A stretch of 64,000 bases of DNA, taken from NCBI RefSeq assembly GCF_949628215.1, contig NC_134311.1, positions 19,902,582 through 19,966,581 of the forward strand, given 5' to 3'. Source of the DNA: Phalacrocorax aristotelis (lineage: Eukaryota; Chordata; Aves; Suliformes; Phalacrocoracidae). Positions within the stretch are counted from its first letter, which is position 1; the number at the start of each line of letters is the position of its first letter. Shown here piece by piece: positions 39,128 through 52,200 of this stretch. Under the pieces are notes generated by a model, which saw only the letters and a list, made by a program, of their open reading frames with translations, searched no databases and had not been told where the DNA came from. Made by a program: the position numbers and the translations under genes.

Positions 39128-41500
39128 ACTATTAACTGGATAAAGTTTCCCTACCACCTCCTGTATGAAATTTAATGTTACTGGGAACTGTGGTATTATT
39201 TTAATAATACTGCCTTGGAAACATTTTGATATATTAAGGGAATGTGTTGTAAGTTTGCTTACTACTTTGCTGTGTCTGTATAGAAAGTAAGCATTTTTAT
39301 TTAAAAGCAATGCAGTGGGCAGCACGTGAAGCTTAATGAAAGTATTTTATTCATATTCATGCAGAAGAAGTCTTTCATTAATCTCTTTCTGCAGTAACAT
39401 AAATAAAAAGTATATATCCCACAGGATCTGCACTTTAGTTGTCTCTCTGTGTATCTAGTTACTCTTAACGGTTTGACTGTGGTGTGTCTGGTAACAGGAA
39501 GCTATTGTACCCGGAAAATAGTCTGAATGGATCTTTTTGAATATACAGGGAATTATTGTGAGAAATGGAATAACGGATGTATTCCCCACCAACAAAGCTG
39601 TAAATGATGTAATTACATGCTCTAGGCACTTGATGATAGAGGTTATTCACTGATGTGTGTTTTGTTTTAACATAATGTGGTGTGTGTATTCTTAAATGAA
39701 TAGATACTAAATATAGGAAAGAATAACTTCATTCAAGTGATCAAGCTTATATTAGTGTGGCGTAACTTGCCAGAAGTGGATGCATTAAATTGCCCACGAT
39801 TAGCAGAAGATGGCTAAAGTACAACTCCTTGCCTCTTCTTGCTAAGTAAAGTTGTCATCTAAAATTGTGAATAGAGTGCCTTTTAAAATCACAATCAAAA
39901 GCACAAACCACCTTTTGCTGAGGAGTGATCCCATTACAGACACTTTTTCCTGAAGTTCTGTTGAAATATTAACTGCCTTGGGTGTCAGTCCCCAGAACTA
40001 CATCATTAATAGTATGGACTGCAACCTCCTGTGAGTTTTTCCCACTCATAAAAATCCACAGTCTCTTCTGACTGTACTAAGAACAACATTGCATGAGCAC
40101 TGAAACTTCCTGTATAGAGATGCTGTTGTCATTACTCGATATATTCCTGACTAATCAGTAAGAAGGCAACCAAAGTTGTTAAGAGAATAAAGGCTTTTTT
40201 GCAATCAGTGCAAAATAATTTCTTTTTTAGGTCTGAATCTGTATTTACTTTTCCATGCTGCAGTATTTTTGACAAATTCAGCATGAATTACTGAAGTCTC
40301 CCTGCTCTCCTCTCCATGCTGATGTTTCTTAAAGCCTACCGTAATGCTATGACAATTCCTAACTCACAGAACATGCAGAAGGTAAACTTAAGCTTTTGAT
40401 ACAATAAAAAGCAATTTCTAGGCCATATTCTTAAATTCAAAAGATTTAATCTTAAAATAGACTTTTGAGGACTTTGACTTTCTGCAACGAGTTGGTATAT
40501 AAACATTAACTGTAAATTCTCAGATGCAGGAACTGCAAAAGAATGAAGCGCACGGTGCAACTCAGGTCAGCTTTAAATTTGAGAGGTATGTGTTATAAGA
40601 AGAGAAGTGAAAGTGTCTTAAGAGAAAGCGTTTTAAGCTGGAAAACACAGCCCCTGCGGCCATCAACTTGGGTAGGGAAATGTGAGACCTACTGTGCATC
40701 ATTTTCTTAGGACAGCATGCAGTTTGTCATTTGAAGGAAAAAATGTAAAATGTCACAAAGAATCGTTCCGTGACAACTTTTTGCTGTGAGTGGATGTGCT
40801 GAGGATGATAAAGTCTACAGCAAAGTTGTAGATGTAAGCGAGTAAGGAGTTTGAAGTGACTCACCACTTGCGTGGTTTGATTTCTTTTCTTCTGTCTTAC
40901 ACCCACTGAACGTTTTTGGTAAGCCATACAAAATCCTAGTGCTGTGTTTTAAACACTGCCACCTGTGTATATAGTTTTTAGAGAAGCATAACTTCTCTAA
41001 AAGCTGCTGATAAATCTTAGACTTACCAAGCCTATTGAGGTCTGTAGTAGAGACAGAATTTCCTTTTAATTTCTTATGCTACTGAACAGTTCTTGAACTG
41101 TTATTAATGGGGATAAAGCAGTTCTAGGTGTTAAAGCATTCCCTTACATCTCTCTTAAAACTTAACAGTTAGGCTTTAAATTAACTGCTTGTCTTTACAG
41201 TGTGACATTTCTTAACCAGTAGCTAAATTCAGTGCTTTTTTGTCAGACTTCTACTTGAACCTGAACTACCATCTGTTGTCAACAGAAATTGATCTTGTTT
41301 GCCTTGATGCAAGTAGAAATGACTGAATTTCTGCAGCAAGTTGTCCTTTCCTGCAGTAACTCCACTGGGCTGGCCCCCACGGATCAGCGCTCTTCTCAAA
41401 GTGTTCTTCACAACATTTATGTGCAAATGTTGGTACACACATCTGCTCCATGTCTGTGCTGAAGTCGTAGTGTGCTAAATAAAAACACAAATAAAGAGAT
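39128..41500 (+). other. REEP5: REEP5 3' UTR and downstream flank
   Basis: AT-rich sequence after the REEP5 stop with candidate AATAAA signals at 39402-39407, 40186-40191, 41478-41483 and 41490-41495. The first would give a 3' UTR of about 300 nt, the last about 2.4 kb. Which sites are used cannot be told from sequence. Confidence 0.55.
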
Positions 41501-42536
41501 TCTCACAGAACTATTATGATGCCGTATTTCTTAAGAACCCTGTACCTCAACACTGAAAACCTGATTAAGAAAGCAGGTCTTTACATGTTTTTTACCAAAA
41601 CTTCATTAATGTGGAACTAGTAGAAACCTATCTAAAAGCCTGAAGGAAGTACTTGTGCTTCATGACTGGGTCTCAAGGTGCGACGGAGCTGTTTTAGAGC
41701 ATCAGGCTGTGAGAGTTTGGAATACTGATCTGTTCTCAGCAGCGAGCACCATGAGTGGCTGCCCACGCAGAGCAGCTTTCCAGACCTCATAGCCTTGCTT
41801 ACCTAAGGAATCATCAAGGTTTAGTGTTCTTTAGACACAGAGAGGGGAAAAAACAGTAAACTACAGGGATTTCAAAGGGCTTTTTCCCCTGCCTGTTTAT
41901 TTTCTAGTGTTCCATAAGTGACCTAAACAAATAATGCTGCAGTTACTGGCAGGTGGTGGGTGTTACACTTAAAAGTTCTTTCTGCTGCCACTGTAAGTAG
42001 GACATTTCTTCTGCATTATCTTACACATTTCCAAACTCAGCAAAAAGGAAAAAAGTTCATAAGAACATTTAAAAAAAAAAAACAAAAATGCAATGATAGT
42101 GTCACCACTAGTGATACTAAAGTGAAACCGAATTCTTCAGATCAAAGCAAGATAGTTAAGAACAGAAATTCTTGTAAGAGGTGGAAGATGTAATATTTGC
42201 CAAGTCAAACCCATACAACTTTTTTTTAATTTGACAAATTTTAACAACCTAGGACCACTAACGGAGTCCTTGGTTGCACAACCACATTGACATACCTGTC
42301 TGAAAAATAGATTTCCCACTGGTACGTGAAACGTGAAGCTATTGGGGGGGAGGGGGAAGAAATCCTTAAATGACCACTTGAACTAGTCAAGTAAAAATGA
42401 TTGAAGATTAACTTCCTTGCATTTAGCAGCTTTTGGAGGGACAAGATGCCTTTGCTGAGGCTATGGACTTCCACAAAACAAGAAACACTTTATATACCTA
42501 CAATTTTATATGATTGCGTCCTTGCAGGAAGAGAAG

Positions 42537-43007
42537 TGTTTGCGCTTTAGCCGGCAGCTCAGCCCCACACAGCCGCTCGCTCGCTCCCCCACCGGTAGAT
42601 GGGGGAGAGAATCAGGAGGGTAACGCTCGTGGGTTGGGATAAGAACAGTTTAATAATTAAAATTAAAAGAAACAACAACAAAAATACAATGTAAAGGAGA
42701 ACAATGGCAGGCGCGAATCCGGGGGAAGGGGGGAGGGGAACGAACCGCCGAAACAAACCGCACACGACGCAACCGCCCGACGCGGCGCCGCCCCCGACCC
42801 GCAACTGCCCCCCCCCCCCCAATATACTGGTCACGGTGTCACGTGGTATGGAATGAACGTGCCATTGGCCAGCCGGGGTCAGCCGCCCCCGCCATGGCCC
42901 CGCCCCTCCCAGCCCCTCCCCGCCACGCGGCAGAGCGCGGGAAGCTGGAAAGGTAGCCGACCCCCACAGTGAGGAGAATTAACCCCTTCTCAGCCAAAAC
43001 CAGCACA
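42537..43007 (-). mobile_element. Solo LTR of an avian endogenous retrovirus (group A)
   Basis: It reads as an LTR on the minus strand: TGTGCTGGTTTTGGCTGAGA at the start, a 'GGTTAATTCTCCTCACTGTG' type segment, and near the end the complement of GATAAGAACAGTTTAATAAT. A 4-5 bp repeat GAAG(T) flanks it (42533-42537 and 43008-43012). It is GC-richer than its relatives and has no internal region. It appears fairly young by similarity to the 62325 LTR. Confidence 0.85.
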
Positions 43008-43012
43008 GAAGT

Positions 43013-46000
43013 CTAAAGCCTTCAATTAGACACGTCTAAGTACTGCTACCAAGAAAAAAATGAAAACAAAAAAACCCCAACACCTGGGAAAAAAACCCCA
43101 AACTTTGGTAGAGAAAAAAAGGACACACACTGAGTTATAAGCATTAGCCATCCAGGGCAGGCTACTCATTTCCTACCTGGAGGGTCCCCTGCTCTTCCCC
43201 AGGTCCTGCACTACCAGTGATGGTCAGCTCCCTGCCATTTCGCTTACACCAGCCACTACAATATATTCAAACCTCCCAGCTTCTCAGGGCCTTTAGCAAA
43301 AGGTACCTCTTTTACCAGCTCTTCTGTACCTAATCTGCAGCCACACGTGTGCCGATAGAACACCCAGCACATTAAATGCAGTTTGGTCAGAGCAAACTGC
43401 CAGCCAAAAAGGACAAATGCCCCATCCCCTTGCTTTCCTCATCCCAGCTGGAACATGGAAAGTTTCTTCACTGGCTGACGCATTCCCATAGTCTTACCAT
43501 CTAATGTGAGCACTTAGCTTCATGGCTTATGGGAACTTACTATCTTTGACAGCTCTACTCTTTATCATGTCAATCTAATGATTCAACAGGCTCAGAAGTT
43601 ATAAGGCAATAGATGAAGAGAGTATTTGTATGAAGTATGTATTTTCCGCACACCTGGTCTTTGAGAAACTTACTTCCTGGTTGAAGATGGAGAATTACAT
43701 ATGGTCACTTCCTAAGTTAAAATATGTTTCAAAATAACCTTTTGAAATTCACTTTCTTTACATTAAGAACCGAATAATGGTTGTGCTTCTGCTACAGCAG
43801 CTACATGCTCTCTTCCATACATCTGAAAGAAGACAGGATCTATCTCACAGCAGTGCTGAATTTTCATTTTCAGCCTTTCCTCTGTTGTTTGCCTGTCGTC
43901 TTTTCAGATCTGCTTGATGCCCAGTGTCAATGCTCCCATCTGTTGCTGACATAGTGATCATTATAAAGATTGTAATAAGGATTCTGAGCTCACATGTCCG
44001 TTTCAAATGTGTAATCTTTGCCTAAGTACCCAAAAAACAGTATAGGAAAATAACAAGTATACACTTTCGATTAGCTAGACTAGTATCTTCTAGAGGGGCA
44101 CTGTCCCAACAGCCAAATTCCTCAGGTCTTGGACCCAGAGTAAATTCCCACCCAGCGATGCATGCCTTTGTTAATACTGCCACCTACAGGAAACCACAGA
44201 CCAAAGCGTCTTTTTAGTAACTACCGCTTAAGCAAATTCTCACAGAAGACTGCAAAAGCAAGACAGGTGTAATGAAGACATCCATTATCACACAGTTCTT
44301 CCCTCAGAAAAAAAAAGGATTTTTTTATTGGTAGCATTAAGACCAACAGCTGCAGTATTTCCCTATTTTTACAGCAGCCTCCTTGCCACTTCCAACCCCA
44401 CAATGTCCTCTAACTATCCCCCTGTTCCTGAGCTGAGGGGGTGAAGGGGAGAGGCGAAGGGTGCTGAAGAAGGGGTAAAGACCTGCAGAATAACCTGACT
44501 TACTATCTTGACCCTTTTGGTTCTCTTTTTTTTAATCCTCTAAGTAACCCAGTTTATTAAAAAACAGGAAATACAGAAATTCAAGACTGGTTTGTAAGCT
44601 TAACCCTGGCAGGAAAGGGGGAGTCACGTCTAACTTTCTGATGCCAAATTTAGGAATAAATATTGCTCACATAGTGTACTTGCTATAAAGACAGATAGAA
44701 AAAAAAAAAAAAACCCACAACCAAAAAAACCCCAGAATGCGGAACTCAGAGATTGGTGGATAAGCAGGCAGAGATTGGGGAAATCAGACTTCAACTCCCT
44801 AACAGTAGACATCATCTGATTTCCTAGCAGTGCACAATTCTCTTTAAAAAAAGTCAGCTTTACTTAAACTACTCATAGAGCTTCCTTTGTTAATTTGGTT
44901 AAATCACAGTTTTATATATATTGAAGTGCAATATTCCTCTTTTCAGAGATCTTTCTTAGTCTTTTTTTTAAGATCCTTACACTTTAAAATAGCTTTACTA
45001 TTTTGGATTCTTTGATTGGGAAATTTTGGTAAGCAACACCACTAAGATTCTTTCTCAACATACATACCATAGCACAGGCAAGTTTTTAAGATATTTAATT
45101 TCTGGCCACTGTGAATAGATACCCCATGAGACTTAACCTCCACATCCTCCAGCTGTCTGGGGTCTAAAGCCCTGACTTAAAAGAGTTAGGCATAACATGA
45201 TAATGACTTGGCCAGAGTCATTCCCCTCCACTTAACATCATGAAGCTAAGTTACCTTTGTACCAATTATTTTCACAGAGCTCTCACTTCAAATGAAGTTT
45301 CAGAAAAGTTACTCAGCACCCAGGAAAAGCCAGGATGGTAACTTGAGCCCCACCATCTGTGGGCAGTTATGGTCCGTTATATCACAAGTGTATCTTCCAC
45401 TCTTGCTTGCACACCTCACTTGGTATTTTTCCCCACGTTGCAACTAACCTGTAGCACTCCCCAGCTCTACAGAGTGGACGTAACTAACAACCTCTGACCA
45501 CCTCCAGTTTCTGCAACAAAACAACAACAACAAAACAACTTTCAGACAGCACCTGTTCCCCCTGTTTCTATTCTAGGGCAGGCACTGCATCCACTCACAG
45601 AGATACCATTTAACTAACTTCTCAAAGGCCAAACACACCAAAGGTAGCTTGTGCAAACTGTTATATCAGCAGGAAAACACGGAGGACGTTTGTGTATGAC
45701 CATGGTCAGTTACAGCCTTAGAACACAGGATTTCTTCTCCTAAGGCATCCTATTTTAGAGAGCCTACATATAGCTACTCCCGCACGGGTACGGGGCTCAG
45801 CCTGAGGAACTTTGTCACAGCAGCTTTTGGCTGCCCTAAGAATGAGAACGCATCCTCCGTCAAACAATGCAACATGAGAACCGCACTTGCAAAGCACTGC
45901 AGACCGGCTTTGAACTATTCTCAAGTCGGGGGCTCTACGCAGTCTCACTGTTGGTACCCATTGGCATTGGCTTCAAGGGGCACCGGTAACTCAGCATCTG

Positions 46001-46830
46001 CTTGAAAAAGATGCAGCCGAGTAGAATGACAAATATAAGAACATAAGAACACTCAAACTACCAGCACAAGTAACTTGAGCAGGGATATCGTCAGGAACTT
46101 TACCAAATTTCTACTTTAAAAGAGCCATTAAATGTCTAATACATTTTGAATGCTGTTTGTCTTTAAAATGGGAGAAGGGTGATGCCACAGACTAGCATAC
46201 CTGATAGACAAACAAGACAAACCCTAAAAGAGAGTATTGCCACATGAAATATTTATCAAAAATAATCTGATAATTTGCTTCCGGTAGTCATCTGTGAAAG
46301 CATTCAACTGACTGCTGTCAAATAGTAAAGATTAGAAAACTCATGCAGGATTTTTGTTTTTAAACTCAGAACAGGTACTGCTGCTTCTTTTTCAGTCTCC
46401 TTATACTAAACTATCCCTCAATTAACTTGCACAGTACATTTCTTCATTACTTCAAAGGAGCCTTGCTACTGGACAGCTGTTCTGACCAGCTCATCTTCCC
46501 CAAGGAACTTTCTGTTCCTGTCTGTGGACTATATTAAAACAACAACAAAAAAATTAAGTTACCAGATATTGCAAGCCTCAGACATCAGAAATAGTATTTG
46601 ACAGGTAGAAAATAAAGCTGTCTTTGCAAAGTTCTCAAACAAGAACCCAAAATGGAATAATGTAGTATCCCATATTATACAAGACACAGAAGAGAGCCAT
46701 TTTTTCCTTATTTTCTTAAAACCTGACAATATTATCCTTACTTGACAATATTATCTCACTGACTTCTTTTCAACAGGCTCTGGACGAAAAGCTAACACTT
46801 TTGGAAAAAAATTTTAAAAACGTAATTTTA
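43013..46830. other. Intergenic sequence between REEP5 and SRP19
   Basis: No gene supported. A slightly CG-richer patch at about 45720-46010 stands out, but no exon, RNA gene or repeat family is recognised in it. Confidence 0.55.
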
Positions 46831-47284
46831 TAGAATCATGGAATGTTCTGAGTTGGAAGGGACCCACAAGGATCATCAAGTCCAGCTCCAGTCCTTGCAC
46901 AGGACAACCCCAAATTCACACATCTAAGAGGGTGTTGTCCGAGTGCTTCTTGAATATCACCAGGCTTGGTGCCGTGATGCCTCCCTGGGGAGCCTGTTCC
47001 AGGGCTCCACCACCCTCTGGGGGAAGAACCTTTTCCTAATACCCAACCTAAACCTCCCCGGCACATCTTCCTGCCATTCCCTCGGGTCCTGTCATCGGAC
47101 ACCAGAGAGACGAGATCACCGCCTGCCCCTCCTCCTCCCCTTGTGAGGAAGCTGCAGACCGCCATGAGGTCTCCCCTCAGTCTCTTCTCCAGGCTGAACA
47201 AACCAAGTGACTTTAGCTGCTCCTCATACAGCTTCTCCTCTAAACCCTTCACCAACTTTGTGGCCCTTCTCTGGACAGTCTCCA
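46831..47284 (-). mobile_element. CR1 LINE fragment, 3' portion (interrupted by an LTR)
   Basis: On the minus strand it encodes CR1 ORF2 C-terminal remnants such as [20 protein letters not shown] and [20 protein letters not shown]. It ends at the left with the CR1 3'-UTR signature GTTGGAAGGGACCCACAAGG. A few more CR1 bases resume right of the LTR at 47861 to about 47895. It is an older subfamily than the copies at 17645 and 53441. Confidence 0.88.
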
Positions 47285-47855
47285 TGTCGTGGTTCAGCCC
47301 GAGTGTGCAACTAAACACCACACAGCTGCTCGCTCACTGCCCCCACCCCTGTGGTATGGGGGAAGAGAATCAGAAGAGCAAAAGCAAAACTTGTGCGTTG
47401 AGATAAGAACAGTTTAATAATTAGAATGAAATAGTAGTAACAATGCTTATGATAGTATAATAAAAAGGAAAAGAGGTAAAAAAAATAAACACTACAAACG
47501 ATACTACCGCTCACCACCTGCCGACTGATGCTGCTGGTCCCCGAGCTGCAATTGCTGCCTCCCTCCCCCGGCCAGCTCCCCCCAGTTAACATATTGGGCA
47601 TGACGTTACATGATATGGAATATCCCTTTGGCCAGTTTGAATCCACTCTCTTGGCTGTGCCCCCTCCCCTCCCGGCACCTTGTGCACCCGGCAGAGCATG
47701 GGAAGCTGGAAAAGCCCTTGACTAGTACAAGCACTACCCAGCAACAACTAAAACATTGGTGTGTTATCAACATTATTCTCATACTAAGTCCAAAGCACAG
47801 CACTGTGCCAGCTGCAGTGAAGAAAACTCACTCTATCCCAGCTAAAACCATGACA
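47285..47855 (-). mobile_element. Solo LTR nested in a CR1 (group A)
   Basis: A 571-bp LTR that on the minus strand begins TGTCATGGTTTTAGCTGGGA and ends GGGCTGAACCACGACA. An exact 5-bp target duplication CTCCA lies at 47280-47284 and 47856-47860. The insertion splits a CR1, so the LTR is younger than that CR1. No internal region remains. Its ends are sharp and complete. Confidence 0.93.
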
Positions 47856-47860
47856 CTCCA

Positions 47861-47895
47861 GTAGCTTTGTATCCTTAATGTATGGCGGTGCCTTT
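47861..47895 (-). mobile_element. CR1 LINE continuation beyond the LTR
   Basis: Short CR1-like stretch 'AGTAGCTTTGTATCCTTAA' that continues the CR1 interrupted at 47284. Its right boundary is approximate. Confidence 0.6.
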
Positions 47896-48950
47896 GATGA
47901 TGCACATATTTGAGATGCACACAGCTTACAGGCAAGCTAGTTCCAAAACAAACTAGTAATTTGTGATAACCAGGGCAGAAGGAAGACATTTATCAGCTAC
48001 AAGAGGGAAAGAGTTTTCAGGAACCTCCAGCTTTTACATGCAATTTTGCCACTGATTTGTCACATGAAGTGGAAAAAGTCACTCACGCAACCTCCCTAAG
48101 CCACAGATCACTCATAAAAGACTTTGAAGGTACATGTAGCACTGCATCTATCTGAGTGTTACAGGGGATTTGGTGTTTAATCTGACCAGAACCGTTTCTA
48201 AGTCTCTCTAACTATTAACAAGCTTTAACATTTGGTATGGACAAACAAGTATCCTCTGAGTGGTTTGTTCTGTCAGTCTAATCACTGCCAGCAGTTACCA
48301 GAGAGGTAGAGCCCTACCAAGTGTGGATAAACACTGCAAAGCACCAGCTGTACTGAACATGTGAAGGCGCAAAAATTAAAAAAAAAAAACAAAACAAAAC
48401 ACAGACAGCTGTGTTTCTGTACGCACCTGTAACTCTTGACTGTAAAGTTTCCCAGAACCTTGTTGGAATGCCTTGGCTTACAACTGTACAGCCTGAATCA
48501 TCATATGACACATTGATTATCTTCGACAGTTTTTGTCCCAGATGAGACTACTAACATGTCACCTTTATTAGACCACTTGACAGTGTGAAAGACTATTAGC
48601 AAGGGAAGTTTACAGAGTCATAACTTTATTGATTTACACTTTGTCTTAAGCCTGGAGAGCCTTCATCACTAACAGAAATCACTTCACCAGCATAGATGAA
48701 TAGTTTACTAAGGCAACCAGTTTTCAGGTATCTAGTCTGCATAAGAATATGTATTTATTAAAAGCTGCATATTTCTCCTGGAAAGAATAATTCTCCCCCC
48801 CCCCCCCCCCCCCCATTTCCTTATGTTCTTCCACTTTTAAAAGTGGATGCCAGCTTCAGACTTGCAGGTTGTGTGAAGACTGATTGTTACACAGATGCAA
48901 GGCAGCCACATGCATTCCAGTCCCAAGAAAAGCAGGCAGTTCTATTCTGT
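47896..48950. other. Intergenic sequence downstream of SRP19
   Basis: No gene recognised. It contains a 20-base C run and candidate AATAAA signals for SRP19 on the minus strand (48754-48759 and 48625-48630). Confidence 0.5.
48795..48814. repeat. Homopolymer run of about 20 C
   Basis: An uninterrupted C run. Runs of this length are often misassembled in number. Confidence 0.9.
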
Positions 48951-48958
48951 TTCACCTG

Positions 48959-48964
48959 TTTATT
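48959..48964 (-). terminator. SRP19: Candidate SRP19 polyadenylation signal
   Basis: AATAAA on the minus strand about 100 nt past the SRP19 stop. Alternative signals lie further downstream at 48754-48759 and 48625-48630. Confidence 0.45.
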
Positions 48965-49066
48965 TCTTGCTCATATCTTTCACTCTGAAGTTTCGGCAAG
49001 TAATGTGTCCATCGATATTTGTCATAAGTACAACTGTGTGATGTAACAGTTATTCCAGATGAGAGC

Positions 49067-49200
49067 TCATTTCTTTTTCTTCCCTTTACCTTTCTTGCCT
49101 CCCTCTCCTTGCTGAAGACTTTGATCACTACCTCCCATCTTTTGGGTTCTTGTTTTCAGTTTGGGAATAGTTTCTGCAGCATACAGCATCACTGATTTGC
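49067..49200 (-). CDS. SRP19: SRP19 coding exon 5 (residues 101-144 and stop)
   Basis: Follows TTTTCTAG; encodes [20 protein letters not shown] through the basic tail [11 protein letters not shown] and TGA at 49069-49067. Confidence 0.97.
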
Positions 49201-52200
49201 CTAGAAAATCCAGGGAGAGATGAATGCAAGTCTACTGTGTTAAAAACATTTGCATAAGTTTCAAAGTTAGAAACTTCAGCCCCACTTTAGATTTCTGTTA
49301 GAGTAGATTTAAACCCTAGGAGTTCTGCTTCCTTCCCGTGTAGCAGAAGTATGTGAAAAACTCTTACATACCTTTTTTTATTTTCATTTTAAAAAAAGTG
49401 TGGGACTGATAAATATCACAGCATACTGGAACTGGCACATAACCTGACAATCTCCAAAGTGTCTGTGTCCTTCCTGTTACTCTTTCCCTTCACCTTTTAA
49501 TGGCCTAAAATACCTGGGACAGAATGAGCAGGGAAAAGCTTCAAGCATTTTTTTTTTAAAAATCACTGCTGTCTTCCAGCAGGAATATGGTTTTACATCA
49601 TCTCCTTCTGACCAACAGCATTCTTATGCTACTCTAGAGTCAGTATTCTTCTTGCTCTTTCCTTAAGATACATACTGCTTCCCTTTTACACACTGATCAC
49701 TCATCAGGAAGAATGCAAAAGACTAAATTACTTGTCATTCAAGATGGACTACTCTTGTTAACTAATTAAATTAACACTGGAGCACTCCCTTTATGAAAAA
49801 CGCCAGCAGAAAACTGAAGTCATTATTGTATTTTATCAATTTGGCACCCACCCTGATGCCTAGCTGATCCACGTAACCTGAGAAAAAGGTGGAATTTAGC
49901 TCTTCTAATACCAAAACCTGTTCTGACCGTCAACAAAACAGTAAGCCAAAACTGAATGGCTGCTTTGTTCAACATCACAATCACACAACACTCTTGACGA
50001 CCCCCTTCAATTCAAGTGCTGAAGAAACAGCAGGATTAAAGACAAGAACATTTCACGAACTCCACTCGATGTTCACACACCAACTTGATTTGGTTGACAG
50101 GCAAAGAGATTTAACATGAAGTGGTAAAATTTACAATAGTAAAACTAATTAAGCAAGCTGGCAACATAACAAAATAAACAAAGTCTTTCTGTTCCAGTAA
50201 CAGATGAAACACCTAACCCAGGTACTCTACTCACGTGTCGGAAACTGAGGTAAACATGGGTTGCCATCATCTTGCCTGAGCTGGATTCGTACTCTGCCTC
50301 TGTACTGCACGTCTCTGTTCCACTCTCTAGGATACATCTTATTTTTCTGTCATACACAAGGAGAAACTTTTTATAAGTACTGGAATAATTTTCTGCAAAA
50401 TTTGTCAGGCAATCGATGTAAGTCACAGCAGCCAGGAATTCTTCTGAACAGACACAAACCATAACCGCAATTCTCCAACATCGTCACCCACCATCCAGTC
50501 ATTACAGCAGTCTCCAAAGCTGCAGCCTGATTTTTTCAGAAGCACTGCTGCAAACAGCAATTGGTACTGAACAACTCAGTGAATAACCTGCTACAGGGAC
50601 TGTTCTATTTCCCCACCAGTCTGGACCGCAGTGACACAGGTTTTTGCTTCATCTCGACAGTCACAAACCCTTCCAGACACCAAGAGACAGTATGCCAGCA
50701 GGTTGCAGTCTGAGGCCCACTGTTTTTGCATACTCATAGCCTTCATTTTTGTTAAAATGTTACAGGTTTCTTACTGATACTGGCTATTTCACAGGCTGGT
50801 ACGCACTAACAGGAACATACTCGACTACTGCTGAAAAACAAAGTGATATTGTACTGGGTTTTGGATACCAGTGACACTCTTAGACGAGGACCTAAATTAT
50901 TTAGTAAAGAAGTGATAGAAAATTCATCAGTATTTTGAATTAATAATTACTTCAGAAAATGAATTGTGAAAAGTTACCTCTCCAGAAACCCAGACTCACT
51001 CCCTAACAAAACAGTAACCAACTTAAAGACCAAGCAGGTATTGCCATAAAAAATTAACCTTCTCTGGCTAAAACGTAACTCCAAAGGACCCTGAAGATTT
51101 CAAGCATCAGAATTCTATTCCTATAGGATAGTAATTCCAAAAGGTAATCACCTTTCATTAAAAATATGCCTTTTTAAAAGCTTAATTTGCAGAGTTGCAC
51201 CTTGCAAGATTAGCTTTTATTCTGACACATTTTTAAGCATCTAGGATAGTCTTCGCAGAAGGACAGTTAAATAAAACCAATCTTTTTACAAGCTTAGGTG
51301 GCATCATCTCAGAGATCTGGGTTATTCCTGCCTTGCATACAGTTTTCCGACATTTACTTCATCATTTTGGTTAGTTATTACTCAAAGCAAGCAAATACCT
51401 TGGCTGATAACAAATACTTCTCAACTGTAATTTACCCTGTCTGTAAGAAAAGATATAATGAAAGAAGGACAGAGACACATACCAAGTTTTTGTGGGCTTT
51501 TTTTGTGTTGTGTTTTTTTTTTTTTTAATTACCTCTAATAGCACATTGAATCCAGCCGCTGCACATACATCCTGGATTTCTGTAGACGTGGGATTTTCAA
51601 CAGCCTGTTGAAACATTGTGCTACAGGTAATTATTTTTCAATTATGAACTACCTATACAGCAAGAGTTAGCAGTTTCCCACTCTACACTCTGCAACTAGA
51701 AAAAGCAGGTGTGGAAGGAGAAGGTACTACAAATAATGACAAACATACTGCAGAAGTAATCTGTGAGTGCTCCTACAGTCTAGAAAACAAAAAAAAAAAA
51801 AAAAGAAAGAAGACATCAATAAAACAGGAAACAGATGAGATGGGAGCCAATAAAAGAATTGCTTAGGAAACTAATTGAAATGAAGTAACATTTATTGTAT
51901 TTACAGAAAAACCCAAACACCATGAATCAGCAACAGGAAACTTATAGCAAAAACTGAAAGAGAAAAGAAACTTCCTAGGTATAGGGCAGCAGATTCCTCC
52001 CATAGATAGATCCTTGATTAGCAACTTGCATGCTCAAGAAAGATTGTAACTATTATCAGAAAAACCACCACCTTAAGCAGTGAGAAAAGCCCTTTATATT
52101 CCCAACACTGCTTCTTATAAATATTATAAAGGAGTGAGATTATCAAAAGCTATTTCTGGACAGATTAAAGGCAACAACAACTGAGCCTATGCGCCAGGGG

